From positions 1 to 54,618 of the forward strand of contig JAHCAU010000023.1 in the NCBI GenBank assembly GCA_019634715.1: a stretch of DNA of 54,618 bases, given 5' to 3'. Numbering within the stretch: the stretch's first letter is position 1; every line of letters begins with the position of its first letter. A program made the translations under genes and the position numbers. Under the pieces are notes generated by a model. It saw only the letters and a list, made by a program, of their open reading frames with translations. It did no database searches and was not told the DNA's origin. This document shows positions 42,445 through 51,694 of this stretch, in pieces. Source of the DNA: Lysobacter sp. (GTDB lineage Bacteria > Pseudomonadota > Gammaproteobacteria > Xanthomonadales > Xanthomonadaceae).

Positions 42445-43431
42445 TCAGGCCTGGCCCAGTATCCGCGCCATGACTTCGGTGGCGCGCGCAGCGCGATCGC
42501 CCGTCGAGGGATGCGACGCCTCCCCGCGCAGGTGGCGCGCGATGTTCTCGACATGCGGCAGCTGGATGTGCGGCGGATGCGCGATGACGCACTCGGTGCG
42601 CACGCCTTCGCATTCCAGCGCCAGCGGCACGTCGTCGAAGACCGAGAAGTGGATCGCGCCCTGGCTGCCCACGATCTCGACGGCATCGCGTCGGCGATCC
42701 GCGGCGAAGTTCCAGTAGCCGCAACCGAGCGGGCGGCTGCCGTCGGGTTGCGGCGCATGGCGCCAGTGCGCGACCACCGCGTCTTCGGCCGGATACAGGC
42801 CCAGCTGGCGCTCGACGGCGCCGGACTCGCCGTCGATGTCGCCCAGCAGGTGCATCAGCAGGTCGAGGCCGTGGCTGGCGAGGTCCACGAAGTAGCCGCC
42901 GCCGGCCGTCGCAGGATCGGTGCGCCAGTCCGGCGCACCCGCAAGATCCGTCGGCCTGGGCGGCCGCGAGAACGACCAGCGCACCTGTCGCACGATGCCG
43001 ATGCGGCCCGCCGCCAGCCAGTGCGCGACCTGCCCGAAACGCGGCAGCGAACGCCGGTAGTAGGCGACGAACAACGGGACACCCGCCTCGCGGAACGCGG
43101 CGTTCATCCGCGCGCATTCCTCCGGCGTGCGCGCCATCGGCTTCTCGACGCAGCAGGGCTTGCCTGCGGCGGCGACGCGCAGGGCGTAGTGCAGATGGGT
43201 GTCGGGCGGCGTCGCGATGTAGACCGCGTCAACATCGTCGGCCTGGATGATCGCATCGGCGTCGTCGGTCCAGCGCGGGACGCCGTGGCGGCGGGCATAG
43301 TCCCCGGCCTTCGCCAGGTCGCGACGCATCACCGCCTGCAAGGCGAAGCCCGCCACCTGCCGGTATGCGGGGCCGCTCTTGACCTCGGTCACCGCGCCGC
43401 AACCGATGATGCCCCAGCGGATCGTCTTCAT
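42445..43431 (-). CDS. Gfo/Idh/MocA-family oxidoreductase
   Basis: 328 aa from the ATG at 43431 (GGGAGGGACAGG just upstream). The Rossmann NAD(P)-binding motif is IRWGIIGCGAVTEVKSGP. The conserved AGKPCCVEKPMARTPEEC carries the catalytic-site EKP Lys of the family. DLASHGLDLLMHLLGDI is the typical C-terminal part. It oxidises or reduces a sugar, inositol or related metabolite; substrate unknown. It is convergent with the hydroxylase gene and divergent from the patatin gene. Confidence 0.92.
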   Translation of the reverse strand: MKTIRWGIIGCGAVTEVKSGPAYRQVAGFALQAVMRRDLAKAGDYARRHGVPRWTDDADAIIQADDVDAVYIATPPDTHLHYALRVAAAGKPCCVEKPMARTPEECARMNAAFREAGVPLFVAYYRRSLPRFGQVAHWLAAGRIGIVRQVRWSFSRPPRPTDLAGAPDWRTDPATAGGGYFVDLASHGLDLLMHLLGDIDGESGAVERQLGLYPAEDAVVAHWRHAPQPDGSRPLGCGYWNFAADRRRDAVEIVGSQGAIHFSVFDDVPLALECEGVRTECVIAHPPHIQLPHVENIARHLRGEASHPSTGDRAARATEVMARILGQA

Positions 43432-43536
43432 CCTGTCCCTCCCGAGCGCCTGCCGCGCCGGCACAGCGCCGGATCATAGTCGGGGCCGCGCCACGGCACG
43501 ATAGACTGCGCGGCAGTCCCATCCGGCCTCCCCGTC

Positions 43537-45738
43537 ATGCGCAAGACCGCGCGTCTGCTCGCCGCGACCCTCGCCCTGTCCCTGGCGCACCTCATCCCGC
43601 CCGCCCCCGTCCACGCCGCCGAGTTCGACACCTGCCTGGTCCTCAGCGGCGGCGGTGCGCGCGGCATGGCGCACATCGGCGTGATCAAGGTACTCGAACG
43701 CGAGCGCATCCCGGTGGACTGCATCGTCGGCACCAGCATGGGCGCGGTGGTCGGCGGCCTGTACGCCAGCGGCCTGAGCGCGACCGAGATCGAGACGCAG
43801 ATGCGCGCGCTGGACTGGAACACCATGTTCGTCGACCGCATCGACCGCAGCGTGTTCCCCGCGCGCCGCAAGGCCGAGGACCGCAGCTTCCTGGCCAAGG
43901 GCGGCTTCGGCCTGCGCGACGGCAAGGTCGGCGTGCCGCCGTCGCTGTTCGAAGGCCAGCGCCTGGCCGTCGCGCTGCGCGCGGCGCTGCTGCCGAGCGC
44001 GACGATCGCGCGCTTCGACGAGCTGCCGATTCCCTACCGCGCGGTCGGCACCGACCTCGAAACCGGCGACGCGGTGGCGATGGACCAGGGCGACCTGGTC
44101 AATGCCGTGCGCGCCAGCATGGCCGTGCCCGGCGCGTTCTCGCCGGTGAGCTACGGCGAGCGTTCGCTGATCGACGGCGGCGTGGCGATGAACCTGCCGG
44201 TGGAAGTGGCGCAGAAGTGGGGCGCGCGGCGGATCATCGCGGTCGACATCGCGGCCCGGCTGAAGACCCGCGACCAGTTGCTCGACCCCTTCAGCATCAC
44301 CGACCAGATGATCACCGCGCTGATGCAGAAGGAGAGCCAGCGCCAGCGCGACCGGCTCGGCCCGCGCGACGTGCTGATCGTGCCCGAGCTGGCCGAGCTC
44401 GGCTCGGCCGACTTCACCGGCGGCATGGACAAGGGCGTGGCCCTGGGCGAAGCCGCGACCGTGGCCGCGCTGCCGCAGCTGCAGGCGATGCGCGTGTCCG
44501 AGGCCGACTACGCGGCCTGGCGCGCGGCGCGCGCGGCGAAGCTCAAGCCGATCGGCACCATCGACCGCGTCGAGCTGGTCAACACCTCCGGCGTCGACGA
44601 CGAAGCCATCCTCGCGCGCATGTCGGCGAAGCCAGGCGACACCGTCGACGCGAAGAAGATCGAGCAGGATCTCGGCCGCCTCTACGGCCTCGGCGAGTTC
44701 TCGCGCGTCTACTACACCGTCGAAGCGGACGACCGCGACGACACCGTGCTGACCTACGTCGCGCGCAACCGCCGCTGGGAAGAAGACGGCAGCATCAAGC
44801 TCGGCCTGCTGATGCAGGACGACTTCGAAGGCCAGGGCGAATACCAGCTCGGCGCGCGCTACGGCAAGCGCGAACTCAACCGCTTCGGCGGCGAACTGCT
44901 GCTGGAAGCGCGCATCGGCGACCGCAACCGCGCCTTCGCCGAACTGCACCAGCCGCTGAGCCTGCAACGGCACCTGTTCTTCCGGCCATCGCTGGAATGG
45001 CGCGGCGAGAACGAAACCCTGCTCGACGACGGCAACGCCACCGGCGAATACCGCTACAGCTTCTGGCAGGCGCGCACCGGCCTGGGCGCGACCTTCGGCG
45101 ACTGGGGCGAGGCCTCGATCGCGCCGTTCGCGCGACGGAATCACTTCGACCTGCGCCGCGACTCGGTGAGCACCGCCGTCCCGCGCACCACGACCAGCGC
45201 GGGCGTCGACCTGAACTTCGTGGTCGACACCCAGGACGATGCCGAATTCCCCTCGAAGGGCTGGTACGTCCAGGCCCGGCACACGCGCTACCTGTCGATC
45301 CTCGATGCCGACACCCGCGGCTTCACCTCGCGGCTCAACGCGAACGTCGCGTTCACCGGGCTCGGCGGACGCTGGCAGCTGGGCATGCGCACGCAGGACC
45401 GACGCGGCAACGCCTTCGAGGACGTCGCCACGCTGGGCGGCCCGTTCCGCCTGTCCGGCTACGGCATCGACACCCTGCGCGGCAAGGGCGCGGCGCTGGG
45501 CACGCTGCAGTTCAACTACCCGCTGGCGCAGGTGATGCAATACCCGCTGTTCGTCGGCGGCTCGCTCGAAGCGGGCCAGCTGTGGGGACGCGGACAGGAA
45601 CCTTCGCTGGAACGCACGATCTTCGGCGGCAGCGTCTACACCGCGCTCGACACGCCGCTGGGTCCGATCTACTTCGGCCTGGGCCTGGCCGAAAGCGGCG
45701 AGGAAGCGGTGTTCTTCCGGCTGGGACAGCCGGACTGA
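43537..45738 (+). CDS. Patatin-like phospholipase with outer-membrane beta-barrel (type Vd autotransporter)
   Basis: 733 aa. Signal peptide ends at VHAA. The patatin domain (about 30-320) has the oxyanion-hole SGGGARG (37-43), the nucleophile GTSMG (Ser67) and the catalytic Asp in DGG (Asp213). After it comes a single POTRA-like domain (about 340-420; IDRVELVNTSGVDDEAILAR) and a C-terminal 16-strand Omp85-type barrel (about 430-733). This is the PlpD-type Vd layout: the barrel inserts in the outer membrane and exposes or releases the lipase. Role: phospholipid hydrolysis, possibly in virulence or competition. A TAGACT hexamer at 43503-43508 could be the -10. Confidence 0.93.
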   Translation: MRKTARLLAATLALSLAHLIPPAPVHAAEFDTCLVLSGGGARGMAHIGVIKVLERERIPVDCIVGTSMGAVVGGLYASGLSATEIETQMRALDWNTMFVDRIDRSVFPARRKAEDRSFLAKGGFGLRDGKVGVPPSLFEGQRLAVALRAALLPSATIARFDELPIPYRAVGTDLETGDAVAMDQGDLVNAVRASMAVPGAFSPVSYGERSLIDGGVAMNLPVEVAQKWGARRIIAVDIAARLKTRDQLLDPFSITDQMITALMQKESQRQRDRLGPRDVLIVPELAELGSADFTGGMDKGVALGEAATVAALPQLQAMRVSEADYAAWRAARAAKLKPIGTIDRVELVNTSGVDDEAILARMSAKPGDTVDAKKIEQDLGRLYGLGEFSRVYYTVEADDRDDTVLTYVARNRRWEEDGSIKLGLLMQDDFEGQGEYQLGARYGKRELNRFGGELLLEARIGDRNRAFAELHQPLSLQRHLFFRPSLEWRGENETLLDDGNATGEYRYSFWQARTGLGATFGDWGEASIAPFARRNHFDLRRDSVSTAVPRTTTSAGVDLNFVVDTQDDAEFPSKGWYVQARHTRYLSILDADTRGFTSRLNANVAFTGLGGRWQLGMRTQDRRGNAFEDVATLGGPFRLSGYGIDTLRGKGAALGTLQFNYPLAQVMQYPLFVGGSLEAGQLWGRGQEPSLERTIFGGSVYTALDTPLGPIYFGLGLAESGEEAVFFRLGQPD

Positions 45739-46084
45739 TCCCTGCACTGGCGGCCATGTCCATGACCATGTCCATGGCCCTGTCCCGAGTCACGTTCGCA
45801 ATGCGGCCATGGCCACGAATTGCGACGCACCATCACACGGCTTTCATCGCCGGTCGCTAGGATCGCCCTGTCACGCGATGGAACCGCGTGCGCCACCGCC
45901 GACGCGCGATGGTGCGGGACAACGGGATGTCCGGAAGTCCTCGGAAGCCCCTTGGCCACCGTGCCCTCGCTTGCCTGCATGTCGCGATGTTCCGGTTCCG
46001 TCGTGGACCGTCCGCCAGCCTCGGCGGGCGCATCCCCCGGGCCTCGCCGAGCGCCATGGGCGAGGCCAACGACAGGAGTCCCAC
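45739..46084 (+). other. Intergenic region before the lectin-protease gene
   Basis: About 345 bases with no convincing gene. It contains a 12-bp direct repeat of CCATGTCCATG at 45754-45777 and a compound inverted repeat at 45796-45825 (TCGCAAT and ATTGCGA arms enclosing the palindrome GGCCATGGCC), which may be a terminator for the patatin gene. A TAGGAT hexamer at 45858-45863 is a weak promoter candidate. Confidence 0.5.
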
Positions 46085-47629
46085 ATGAAAAGGCATTTCA
46101 TCCCGTCCTTCCGCCCGTCAGCGCGCGCAACGATCATCGCTGCAGCGCTCGCCGCCTCGATGCTCGCTTCGACCGCATCCGCCAGCGACACCGCACCGGC
46201 CCAGCCCGGCGCCGCCATGCGCCAGGCCCTGCAACGCGACCTCGGCCTCGACGGCGCGCGCCTCGACCGCTACCTGCGCACCGAACGCCACGCGCTGCGC
46301 GCGCAGGCCGACGCCCGCCGCGCCCTGGGCGGCCATTTCGGCGGCGCCTGGCTGGAGCGCGACGCCAGCGGCGACTATCGACTCGTCGTCGGCAGCACCG
46401 CAGCGACCTCCGATCCGCGCGTCCGCGCGCTCGGCGGCGAAGTGCGTCGCGTCGCGTACAGCCTCGCATCGCTGGAATCCGCCGTCGGCCGGCTCGACCG
46501 CGCACGCGGCCTCGCCGCCGCATCGCCGCGCATCCACGGCTGGCGCATCGACCTGCCGAACAACCGCGTGGTGCTGACCACCGATCCCGGCGCGACCTCG
46601 GTCGCACGCGCATTCGCCGCGACCCACGGCCTCGACCCGGCCATGGTGCGCGTCGAAACGGCCCTGCAGCGTCCGCAGCCCGTCTACGACATCCGTGGCG
46701 GCGACCGCTACAACACGCCGTCCAGCTGGTGCTCGATCGGCTTCTCGGTCACGCGCGGCGGCGACACCGGCTTCGCCACCGCCGGCCACTGCGCCGCGGC
46801 CGGCACCGCGGTCAGCGGATTCAACGGCGTCGCGCTGGGCAGCTTCGCCGGCTCCACCTTCCCGGGCAGCGACATCGCCTGGGTGCGCAACACCAATCCA
46901 GGTTCGTGGTCGATCCAGCCGCTGGTGAACAACTACGCCGGCGGCAACATCGGCGTCTACGGCGGCATCGAGGCGCCGGTCGGCGCGGCGATCTGCCGCT
47001 CCGGCGCGCGCACCGGCTACCGCTGCGGCACCGTCACCGCGAAGAACGTCACGGTGAACTACAGCGTCGGCCCGGTGTACGGCATGGTCCGTTCCAGCGC
47101 CTGCGTCGGCGGCGGCGATTCCGGCGGCTCGTTCGTCACCCCCGGCGGCGAAGCCCAGGGCGTCACCTCGGGCGGCGTGCTCAACCCGAACACCAACGAG
47201 AACTGCTCGATCGCTTCGCCGGTCACCTACCATCAGCCGCTGCAGCCGCTGCTCAACGCCTACGGCCTGACGCTGCAGACGATCCAGAGCTGCGGCCGCA
47301 TGAACCCGGGCCGCGTGCTGGGCACCACCGCGTCGGTCACCTCCTGCGACGGCCGCTTCACCTTCGTGATCCAGGCCGACGGCAACCTCGTGCTGTACCA
47401 GGCCGGCGTCGGCGCGATCTGGGCGAATCACGTGTACGGCAGCGGTCACATCCTCGCGATGCAGACCGACGGCAACCTCGTGGTCTACAACAGCGCCGGG
47501 CAGGCGCGCTGGTCCACCGGCACCAATGGCCGCAACGGCGCCACGCTGTTCGTGCAGAACGACGGCAACGTGGTGCTCTACAGCCACCTCGGCCAGGCCC
47601 TGTGGTCCACCGGCACCTGCTGCCGCTGA
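46085..47629 (+). CDS. Secreted S1E serine protease (alpha-lytic type) with C-terminal bulb-type lectin domain
   Basis: 514 aa from the ATG at 46085 (AGGAG 6 nt upstream). Signal peptide 1-34, prodomain 35-about 200 with the alpha-lytic pro-region pattern (IHGWRIDLPNNRVVLTTDPGATSVARAF), mature protease from about 201. The triad is His235 (TAGHC), Asp263 (GSDIAWV) and Ser346 (GGDSGGS). After residue 405 a B-lectin domain follows with three copies of the mannose-binding QxDxNxVxY motif at 430-438, 460-468 and 491-499. The lectin part probably tethers the enzyme to cell walls or glycans. A paralog without the lectin follows 265 nt downstream. Secretion through the type II pathway is expected from family knowledge. 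Confidence 0.94.
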   Translation: MKRHFIPSFRPSARATIIAAALAASMLASTASASDTAPAQPGAAMRQALQRDLGLDGARLDRYLRTERHALRAQADARRALGGHFGGAWLERDASGDYRLVVGSTAATSDPRVRALGGEVRRVAYSLASLESAVGRLDRARGLAAASPRIHGWRIDLPNNRVVLTTDPGATSVARAFAATHGLDPAMVRVETALQRPQPVYDIRGGDRYNTPSSWCSIGFSVTRGGDTGFATAGHCAAAGTAVSGFNGVALGSFAGSTFPGSDIAWVRNTNPGSWSIQPLVNNYAGGNIGVYGGIEAPVGAAICRSGARTGYRCGTVTAKNVTVNYSVGPVYGMVRSSACVGGGDSGGSFVTPGGEAQGVTSGGVLNPNTNENCSIASPVTYHQPLQPLLNAYGLTLQTIQSCGRMNPGRVLGTTASVTSCDGRFTFVIQADGNLVLYQAGVGAIWANHVYGSGHILAMQTDGNLVVYNSAGQARWSTGTNGRNGATLFVQNDGNVVLYSHLGQALWSTGTCCR

Positions 47630-47662
47630 CCACGACACCGCACGTCATCGCAACGACGAAAC

Positions 47663-47690
47663 ACGAGCCCTCGCGCAAGCGGGGGCTCGT
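47663..47690 (+). terminator. Hairpin after the lectin-protease gene
   Basis: A 12-nt stem (47663-47674 with 47679-47690) with one mismatch and a GCAA loop. It lies 33 nt after the stop. Confidence 0.65.
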
Positions 47691-47781
47691 TCGCATCGAC
47701 GGACGAACGGTGGCGTGCGGCCGTTCGAAGGCCCCGGCCAGTCGCCTCCGCCGAGACGCGGGCGTCATATGCTGTGCACGT

Positions 47782-47797
47782 CACGCATGGATGCGTG
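47782..47797. promoter_or_regulatory. Inverted repeat beside a candidate -10 upstream of the second protease
   Basis: CACGCAT and its complement flank GG (47782-47797), just after a TATGCT hexamer at 47768-47773. It could be an operator or a 5' leader hairpin of the gene at 47895. Confidence 0.35.
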
Positions 47798-47894
47798 CGT
47801 GTCGACGACTTCACGATGCCGTCGGCACGACGAGGCCATGCGGACCGGCGCAGGATCGACCTGCGTCCGCATCCCCCACGAAAAGGAGTTTCCG

Positions 47895-49103
47895 ATGCGC
47901 CATCTCCGTACGTCCGCACTTGTCTTCGCCGTTTCGCTGCTCGCAGCCGCCACCGCGTCGGCCGCGACGCCCGCCACCGACACCGTGCCGACGCAACTGC
48001 GGTTCGCCATGCAGCGCGATCTCGGCATCCAGCCGCAGCAGATCCCGCAGTACCTCGACGCCGAACGCCTCGCCGCCAGCGTCGAACGCGACGCCCGCAC
48101 CCGCCTCGGAACCCATTACGCCGGCGCATGGCTCGAACGCGACGCCAAGGGCCGCTATCGCACCGTCGTCGCCGCCACCCGCCCGGACATCGTCCCGGTG
48201 CGGGGCGTCGCCCAGCCGGTGCGTGTGGTCGAGCACAGCCTGCGCACGCTCGACGCCGCGCGCGCGAAGCTCGACGCGGCCGCCCGCAGCTTCAGCGTCA
48301 CGCGCAACGCGAAGACGCACGGCCTCGATGCACGCATCCACGCCTGGCACGTCGACGTGCGCAGCAACCGCATCGTGGTCACCGCCGACATCGGCGCCGG
48401 CGACGTCGCACGCGATTTCGTCGCCGCCAGCGGCGTCGACAAGCGCCTGGTGGCCATCACCGAATCCGCCGCGCGTCCGAGCACGATGGCGTTCAACATC
48501 CGCGGCGGCGACGGCTACAACGTGTCCGGCCTCGGTTCGTGCTCGATCGGCTTCGCGGTCACGCTCGGCACCGACAACGGCTTCGTCTCCGCCGGCCACT
48601 GCGGCCCGAACAACGCCACCACCACCCACTTCAACGGCCAGTCGGTCGGCTACATCTACCAGTCCGTGTTTCCGGGCAGCGACTACGCGGTGATCCACAA
48701 CACCAATGCGCAGGGCATCCCCACCTCGTGGGTGAACGCCTACCAGTACGGCGGCAACCTGGTCGTGCGCGGCAGCACGCCGGCCACCATCGGCGCGACC
48801 GTCTGCCGCTCGGGCATCCGCACCGGCGCGCGCTGCGGCACGCTGCAGGCAACGGGCGTGTCCGTGAACTACGGTGGACAGTTCGTCCATGGCCTCTCTG
48901 TCACCAGTGCCTGCGCCGGCAGGGGGGATTCCGGCGGCTCGTTCGTGACACCGGAAGGCCAGGCGCAAGGTCTGACCTCCGGCGGCCCTCTGGAACCGGG
49001 CACCAACGACAACTGCACCATCGGCACGCAGTCGAGTTATTTCCAGCCGATCAACCCGGTCCTGGCCGCCTACCCGGGCCTGACCCTCGTCACCAGCCCC
49101 TGA
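47895..49103 (+). CDS. Secreted S1E serine protease (alpha-lytic type)
   Basis: 402 aa from the ATG at 47895 (AAAAGGAG upstream). Signal peptide 1-23, prodomain to about 198, mature protease from MAFNIRGGDGYN. The triad residues His235, Asp263 and Ser346 have exactly the same numbering as in the lectin-bearing neighbour, and the two are paralogs throughout the prodomain and protease. The protein stops after the protease domain, without a lectin. Family knowledge: such Lysobacter-type proteases lyse other microbes and degrade proteins in the medium. A hairpin follows the gene. Confidence 0.94.
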   Translation: MRHLRTSALVFAVSLLAAATASAATPATDTVPTQLRFAMQRDLGIQPQQIPQYLDAERLAASVERDARTRLGTHYAGAWLERDAKGRYRTVVAATRPDIVPVRGVAQPVRVVEHSLRTLDAARAKLDAAARSFSVTRNAKTHGLDARIHAWHVDVRSNRIVVTADIGAGDVARDFVAASGVDKRLVAITESAARPSTMAFNIRGGDGYNVSGLGSCSIGFAVTLGTDNGFVSAGHCGPNNATTTHFNGQSVGYIYQSVFPGSDYAVIHNTNAQGIPTSWVNAYQYGGNLVVRGSTPATIGATVCRSGIRTGARCGTLQATGVSVNYGGQFVHGLSVTSACAGRGDSGGSFVTPEGQAQGLTSGGPLEPGTNDNCTIGTQSSYFQPINPVLAAYPGLTLVTSP

Positions 49104-49140
49104 TCGACACCCGATCGTCATCCGATCCACCCGCACCACC

Positions 49141-49167
49141 ACGGCCCCTCCCGCGCGGAGGGGCCGT
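49141..49167 (+). terminator. Hairpin after the second protease
   Basis: A perfect 11-bp stem (49141-49151 with 49157-49167) with a 5-nt loop, 37 nt after the stop. No T-tract. Confidence 0.7.
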
Positions 49168-49218
49168 CCCTGCGGGAGCACGATCCCTGGCCGGCCGGGC
49201 CGGGCCGGCGCGGGCCGC

Positions 49219-49224
49219 TACACT
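49219..49224 (+). promoter_or_regulatory. Candidate -10 element of uppP
   Basis: TACACT 27 nt before the ATG at 49252; no good -35. Confidence 0.3.
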
Positions 49225-49251
49225 AGGCGTTTCCGACGAACGTCCCGCGCA

Positions 49252-50076
49252 ATGACCGATCTGCTCGCCGCGCTGCTGCTCGGCATCATCGAAGGCATCA
49301 CCGAGTTCCTGCCGATCTCCAGCACCGGCCACCTGCTGATCGCGCAGCACTGGCTGGGCGCGCGCAGCGACCTGTTCAACGTCGCGATCCAGGCCGGCGC
49401 GATCCTCGCGGTGGTCGCGATCTACCGCCAGCGGCTGTGGACGCTCACCCAGGGCTTCCTGCGGCCCACCTCCGGCGAGGGCACCCATTCGCGCGACTAC
49501 GGCATCAAGCTCGGCACCGCCTTCGCGGTGACCGCAGCCGGCGGCCTGCTGGTGAAAGGGCTGGGCTGGCAGCTGCCCGAGACCGTCACGCCGATCGCCT
49601 GGGCGCTGATCCTCGGCGGCATCTGGATGCTCGCAGCCGAACACTTCGCCGCCAAGCGCGCAGCCGCGCTCGGCGAGCGCGAAGCCATCACCTGGACCGT
49701 CGCCATCCTCGTCGGCATCGCCCAGGTCGTGGCCGGCGTCTTCCCGGGCACCTCGCGCTCGGGCGCGACCATCTTCGTCGCCCTGCTGGCCGGCACCACC
49801 AGCCGCATGGCCGCCACCGAGTTCGCCTTCCTGGTCGGCATCCCGACCATGTTCGCGGCCACCGGCTACGAACTGCTGGCCCTGTACCGGCACGGCGGGA
49901 TCGGCCAGGAGGACTGGACCGCGCTGGCGGTGGCCTTCGCGGCCTCGGCCGTGACCGCGTTCATCTCCGTGAAATGGCTGCTGCGCTACATCCAGACCCA
50001 CCGGTTCACGGCGTTCGCGGTGTATCGTTTCGCGCTCGGCGCCGCCCTGCTGCTGTGGCTGCCGGCCGGCGAGTGA
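49252..50076 (+). CDS. uppP: Undecaprenyl-diphosphatase
   Basis: 274 aa, normal family length. The signature GIIEGITEFLPISSTGHLLIA near the N-terminus and PGTSRSGATI near residue 163 mark the BacA/UppP family. It removes a phosphate from undecaprenyl diphosphate in the inner membrane, recycling the lipid carrier for peptidoglycan and O-antigen synthesis, and can give bacitracin tolerance. About eight membrane spans. Confidence 0.97.
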   Translation: MTDLLAALLLGIIEGITEFLPISSTGHLLIAQHWLGARSDLFNVAIQAGAILAVVAIYRQRLWTLTQGFLRPTSGEGTHSRDYGIKLGTAFAVTAAGGLLVKGLGWQLPETVTPIAWALILGGIWMLAAEHFAAKRAAALGEREAITWTVAILVGIAQVVAGVFPGTSRSGATIFVALLAGTTSRMAATEFAFLVGIPTMFAATGYELLALYRHGGIGQEDWTALAVAFAASAVTAFISVKWLLRYIQTHRFTAFAVYRFALGAALLLWLPAGE

Positions 50077-50203
50077 CGCCCCGCCAACCCCGAACCCGGG
50101 CACGGCCCGTTCGCCCGCCCTGTTGCAGGATCCTGCTTCCCTGATCCCGTTCCGAAGACCCGTCCCCCCCGGCCCACCCGCATCTCATCCGACAGGAATC
50201 CCG

Positions 50204-51097
50204 ATGAAGCGTCGTTTCCCGGTTGTGTCCCTCGTGATCGTTCCCCTGCTGCTCGCCGCGTGCTCGAAGCCCCCGGCCGAAGCAGACACCGAAATCCCGG
50301 CCGATGCCGCGCCGGACAACAGCGCCATCTCCGACACCACGCCGGCCGCCAACCCGCCGCCCGCGCCCTACGTCGACGACAGCCTGCTCACCCGCCACCG
50401 CTGGTCGCTGAAGGAAGCGGTCGATGCCAAGGGCCGCACCATCGGCGCCCTGCTGATGCGCCCGGACAAGCCGGTGCAGCTCACCTTCGTCGACGGCCGC
50501 ATCAACGTGCACAACACCTGCAACGGCCTCAGCGGCATGTTCCGGCGCCTCGGCGACGAGATCCGCGTGGAAGCGCTGATCGGCACCAAGATGCAGTGCG
50601 TCGAGCCGGAAGTGGCCGCGCTCGACACCGAAATGAGCCTGCGCATCCAGGGGTCCTCGCGCTTCACGGCGCAGCCGGGCACCACGCAGCCGAACAACCC
50701 GCCGAAGCTGGAATGGCGCGCCGAGAACGGCGACATCCTGCGCTTCGTCGGCGACATGACCCCGGAAGCGCGCTACGGCAGCGAGGGCGAAACCGCCTTC
50801 GTCGAGGTCGCCGCCTATACCAAGCCCTGCCAGCCGCCGATGGCGACCGCGCCGCAGACCTGCCTGGAACTGCGCGAAGTGCGCTACGACGATCAGGGCG
50901 TGAAAACCAATGCCGGCCCGTGGCGCCTGTTCTACGACAGGATCGACGGCTTCACCCATGAGCCGGGCATCCGCAACGTGCTGCGGGTGAAGCGCTACCG
51001 CCGCGATGGCCGTCCGGACGACGGCACCAACATCGCCTACGTGATGGAACTGTCCATCGAATCCGAAACCGTCCAGGAAGGCCCGCCCAAGCCGTGA
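50204..51097 (+). CDS. META/DUF4377-domain lipoprotein
   Basis: 297 aa from the ATG at 50204 (AGGAAT upstream). Lipobox LLAAC near residue 20. A META domain follows (HRWSLKEAVDAKGRTIGALLMRPDKPVQLTFVDGRINVHNTCNGLSGMFRR), typical of HslJ-like heat-shock proteins. The C-terminal third (CLELREVRYDDQGVKTNAGPWRLFYDRIDGFTHEPGIRNVLRVKRY) is the DUF4377 type. Role unknown; META proteins are linked to envelope stress and motility in other bacteria. The second META gene follows in the same direction 32 nt later. Confidence 0.9.
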   Translation: MKRRFPVVSLVIVPLLLAACSKPPAEADTEIPADAAPDNSAISDTTPAANPPPAPYVDDSLLTRHRWSLKEAVDAKGRTIGALLMRPDKPVQLTFVDGRINVHNTCNGLSGMFRRLGDEIRVEALIGTKMQCVEPEVAALDTEMSLRIQGSSRFTAQPGTTQPNNPPKLEWRAENGDILRFVGDMTPEARYGSEGETAFVEVAAYTKPCQPPMATAPQTCLELREVRYDDQGVKTNAGPWRLFYDRIDGFTHEPGIRNVLRVKRYRRDGRPDDGTNIAYVMELSIESETVQEGPPKP

Positions 51098-51129
51098 CCG
51101 GCGCCCACCCCGCACATCGGAGACCCGCC

Positions 51130-51627
51130 ATGCATCCGTCGACATCCCTGAGCGCCGTGCTGTCCATCGCGGCGCTGCTGTCCGCCACCATCGCCACCGC
51201 CTGCGCCACGCCGGGCGCACCCGCCGACGCCGGCGACAAGGCGCGCAGCCTGCGCGTGGACCGCAACGAACTGGTCAACACCGGTGGCTGGAAGCTCGCC
51301 TCCGTCACCGGCGCGCAGGCCGAGGCCCTGCGCGCGCCGGGCGTGGCCTTCGAAGTCAGCTTCACCGGCAAGGACGTGCACGCCAACGGCGGCTGCAACG
51401 ACCTGCGTGGCACCTACACCGTGTCCGGCAAGCGCATGGCGTTCGAGATCGCCATCGCCACGCGCATGTCCTGCAGCGACGACAGGAACCGCGCCGACCA
51501 GGCCTTCAGCGAATTGATGAACCGCTCGTTCAAGGCCGAACTGCTCGAACCCCTGCCCTACCGCCTGCGCCTGACCAGCGACGACGGCCAGGTGCTGGTG
51601 TTCGAGCAGTTGCCGATCAGGATCTGA
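51130..51627 (+). CDS. META-domain protein (HslJ-like)
   Basis: 165 aa from the ATG at 51130, with GGAG about 8 nt upstream. The N-terminus is hydrophobic and includes TACA, a possible lipobox. The META motif is visible in VAFEVSFTGKDVHANGGCNDLRGTYTVSGKRMAFEIAIATRMSC. It seems to be a shorter relative of the preceding gene and probably shares its transcript. Confidence 0.85.
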   Translation: MHPSTSLSAVLSIAALLSATIATACATPGAPADAGDKARSLRVDRNELVNTGGWKLASVTGAQAEALRAPGVAFEVSFTGKDVHANGGCNDLRGTYTVSGKRMAFEIAIATRMSCSDDRNRADQAFSELMNRSFKAELLEPLPYRLRLTSDDGQVLVFEQLPIRI

Positions 51628-51657
51628 GGCAGGTCGACGACACCGCAGCCTCCCCGG

Positions 51658-51681
51658 CCCTCCCCCGCTCGCGGGGGAGGG
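51658..51681. terminator. Hairpin between convergent genes
   Basis: A perfect 11-bp stem (51658-51668 with 51671-51681) with a 2-nt gap, between the META gene and the PEBP gene. Its CTCCC...GGGAG core resembles common Xanthomonadaceae intergenic palindromes. Confidence 0.65.
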
Positions 51682-51694
51682 CGAACCGCAAGGT

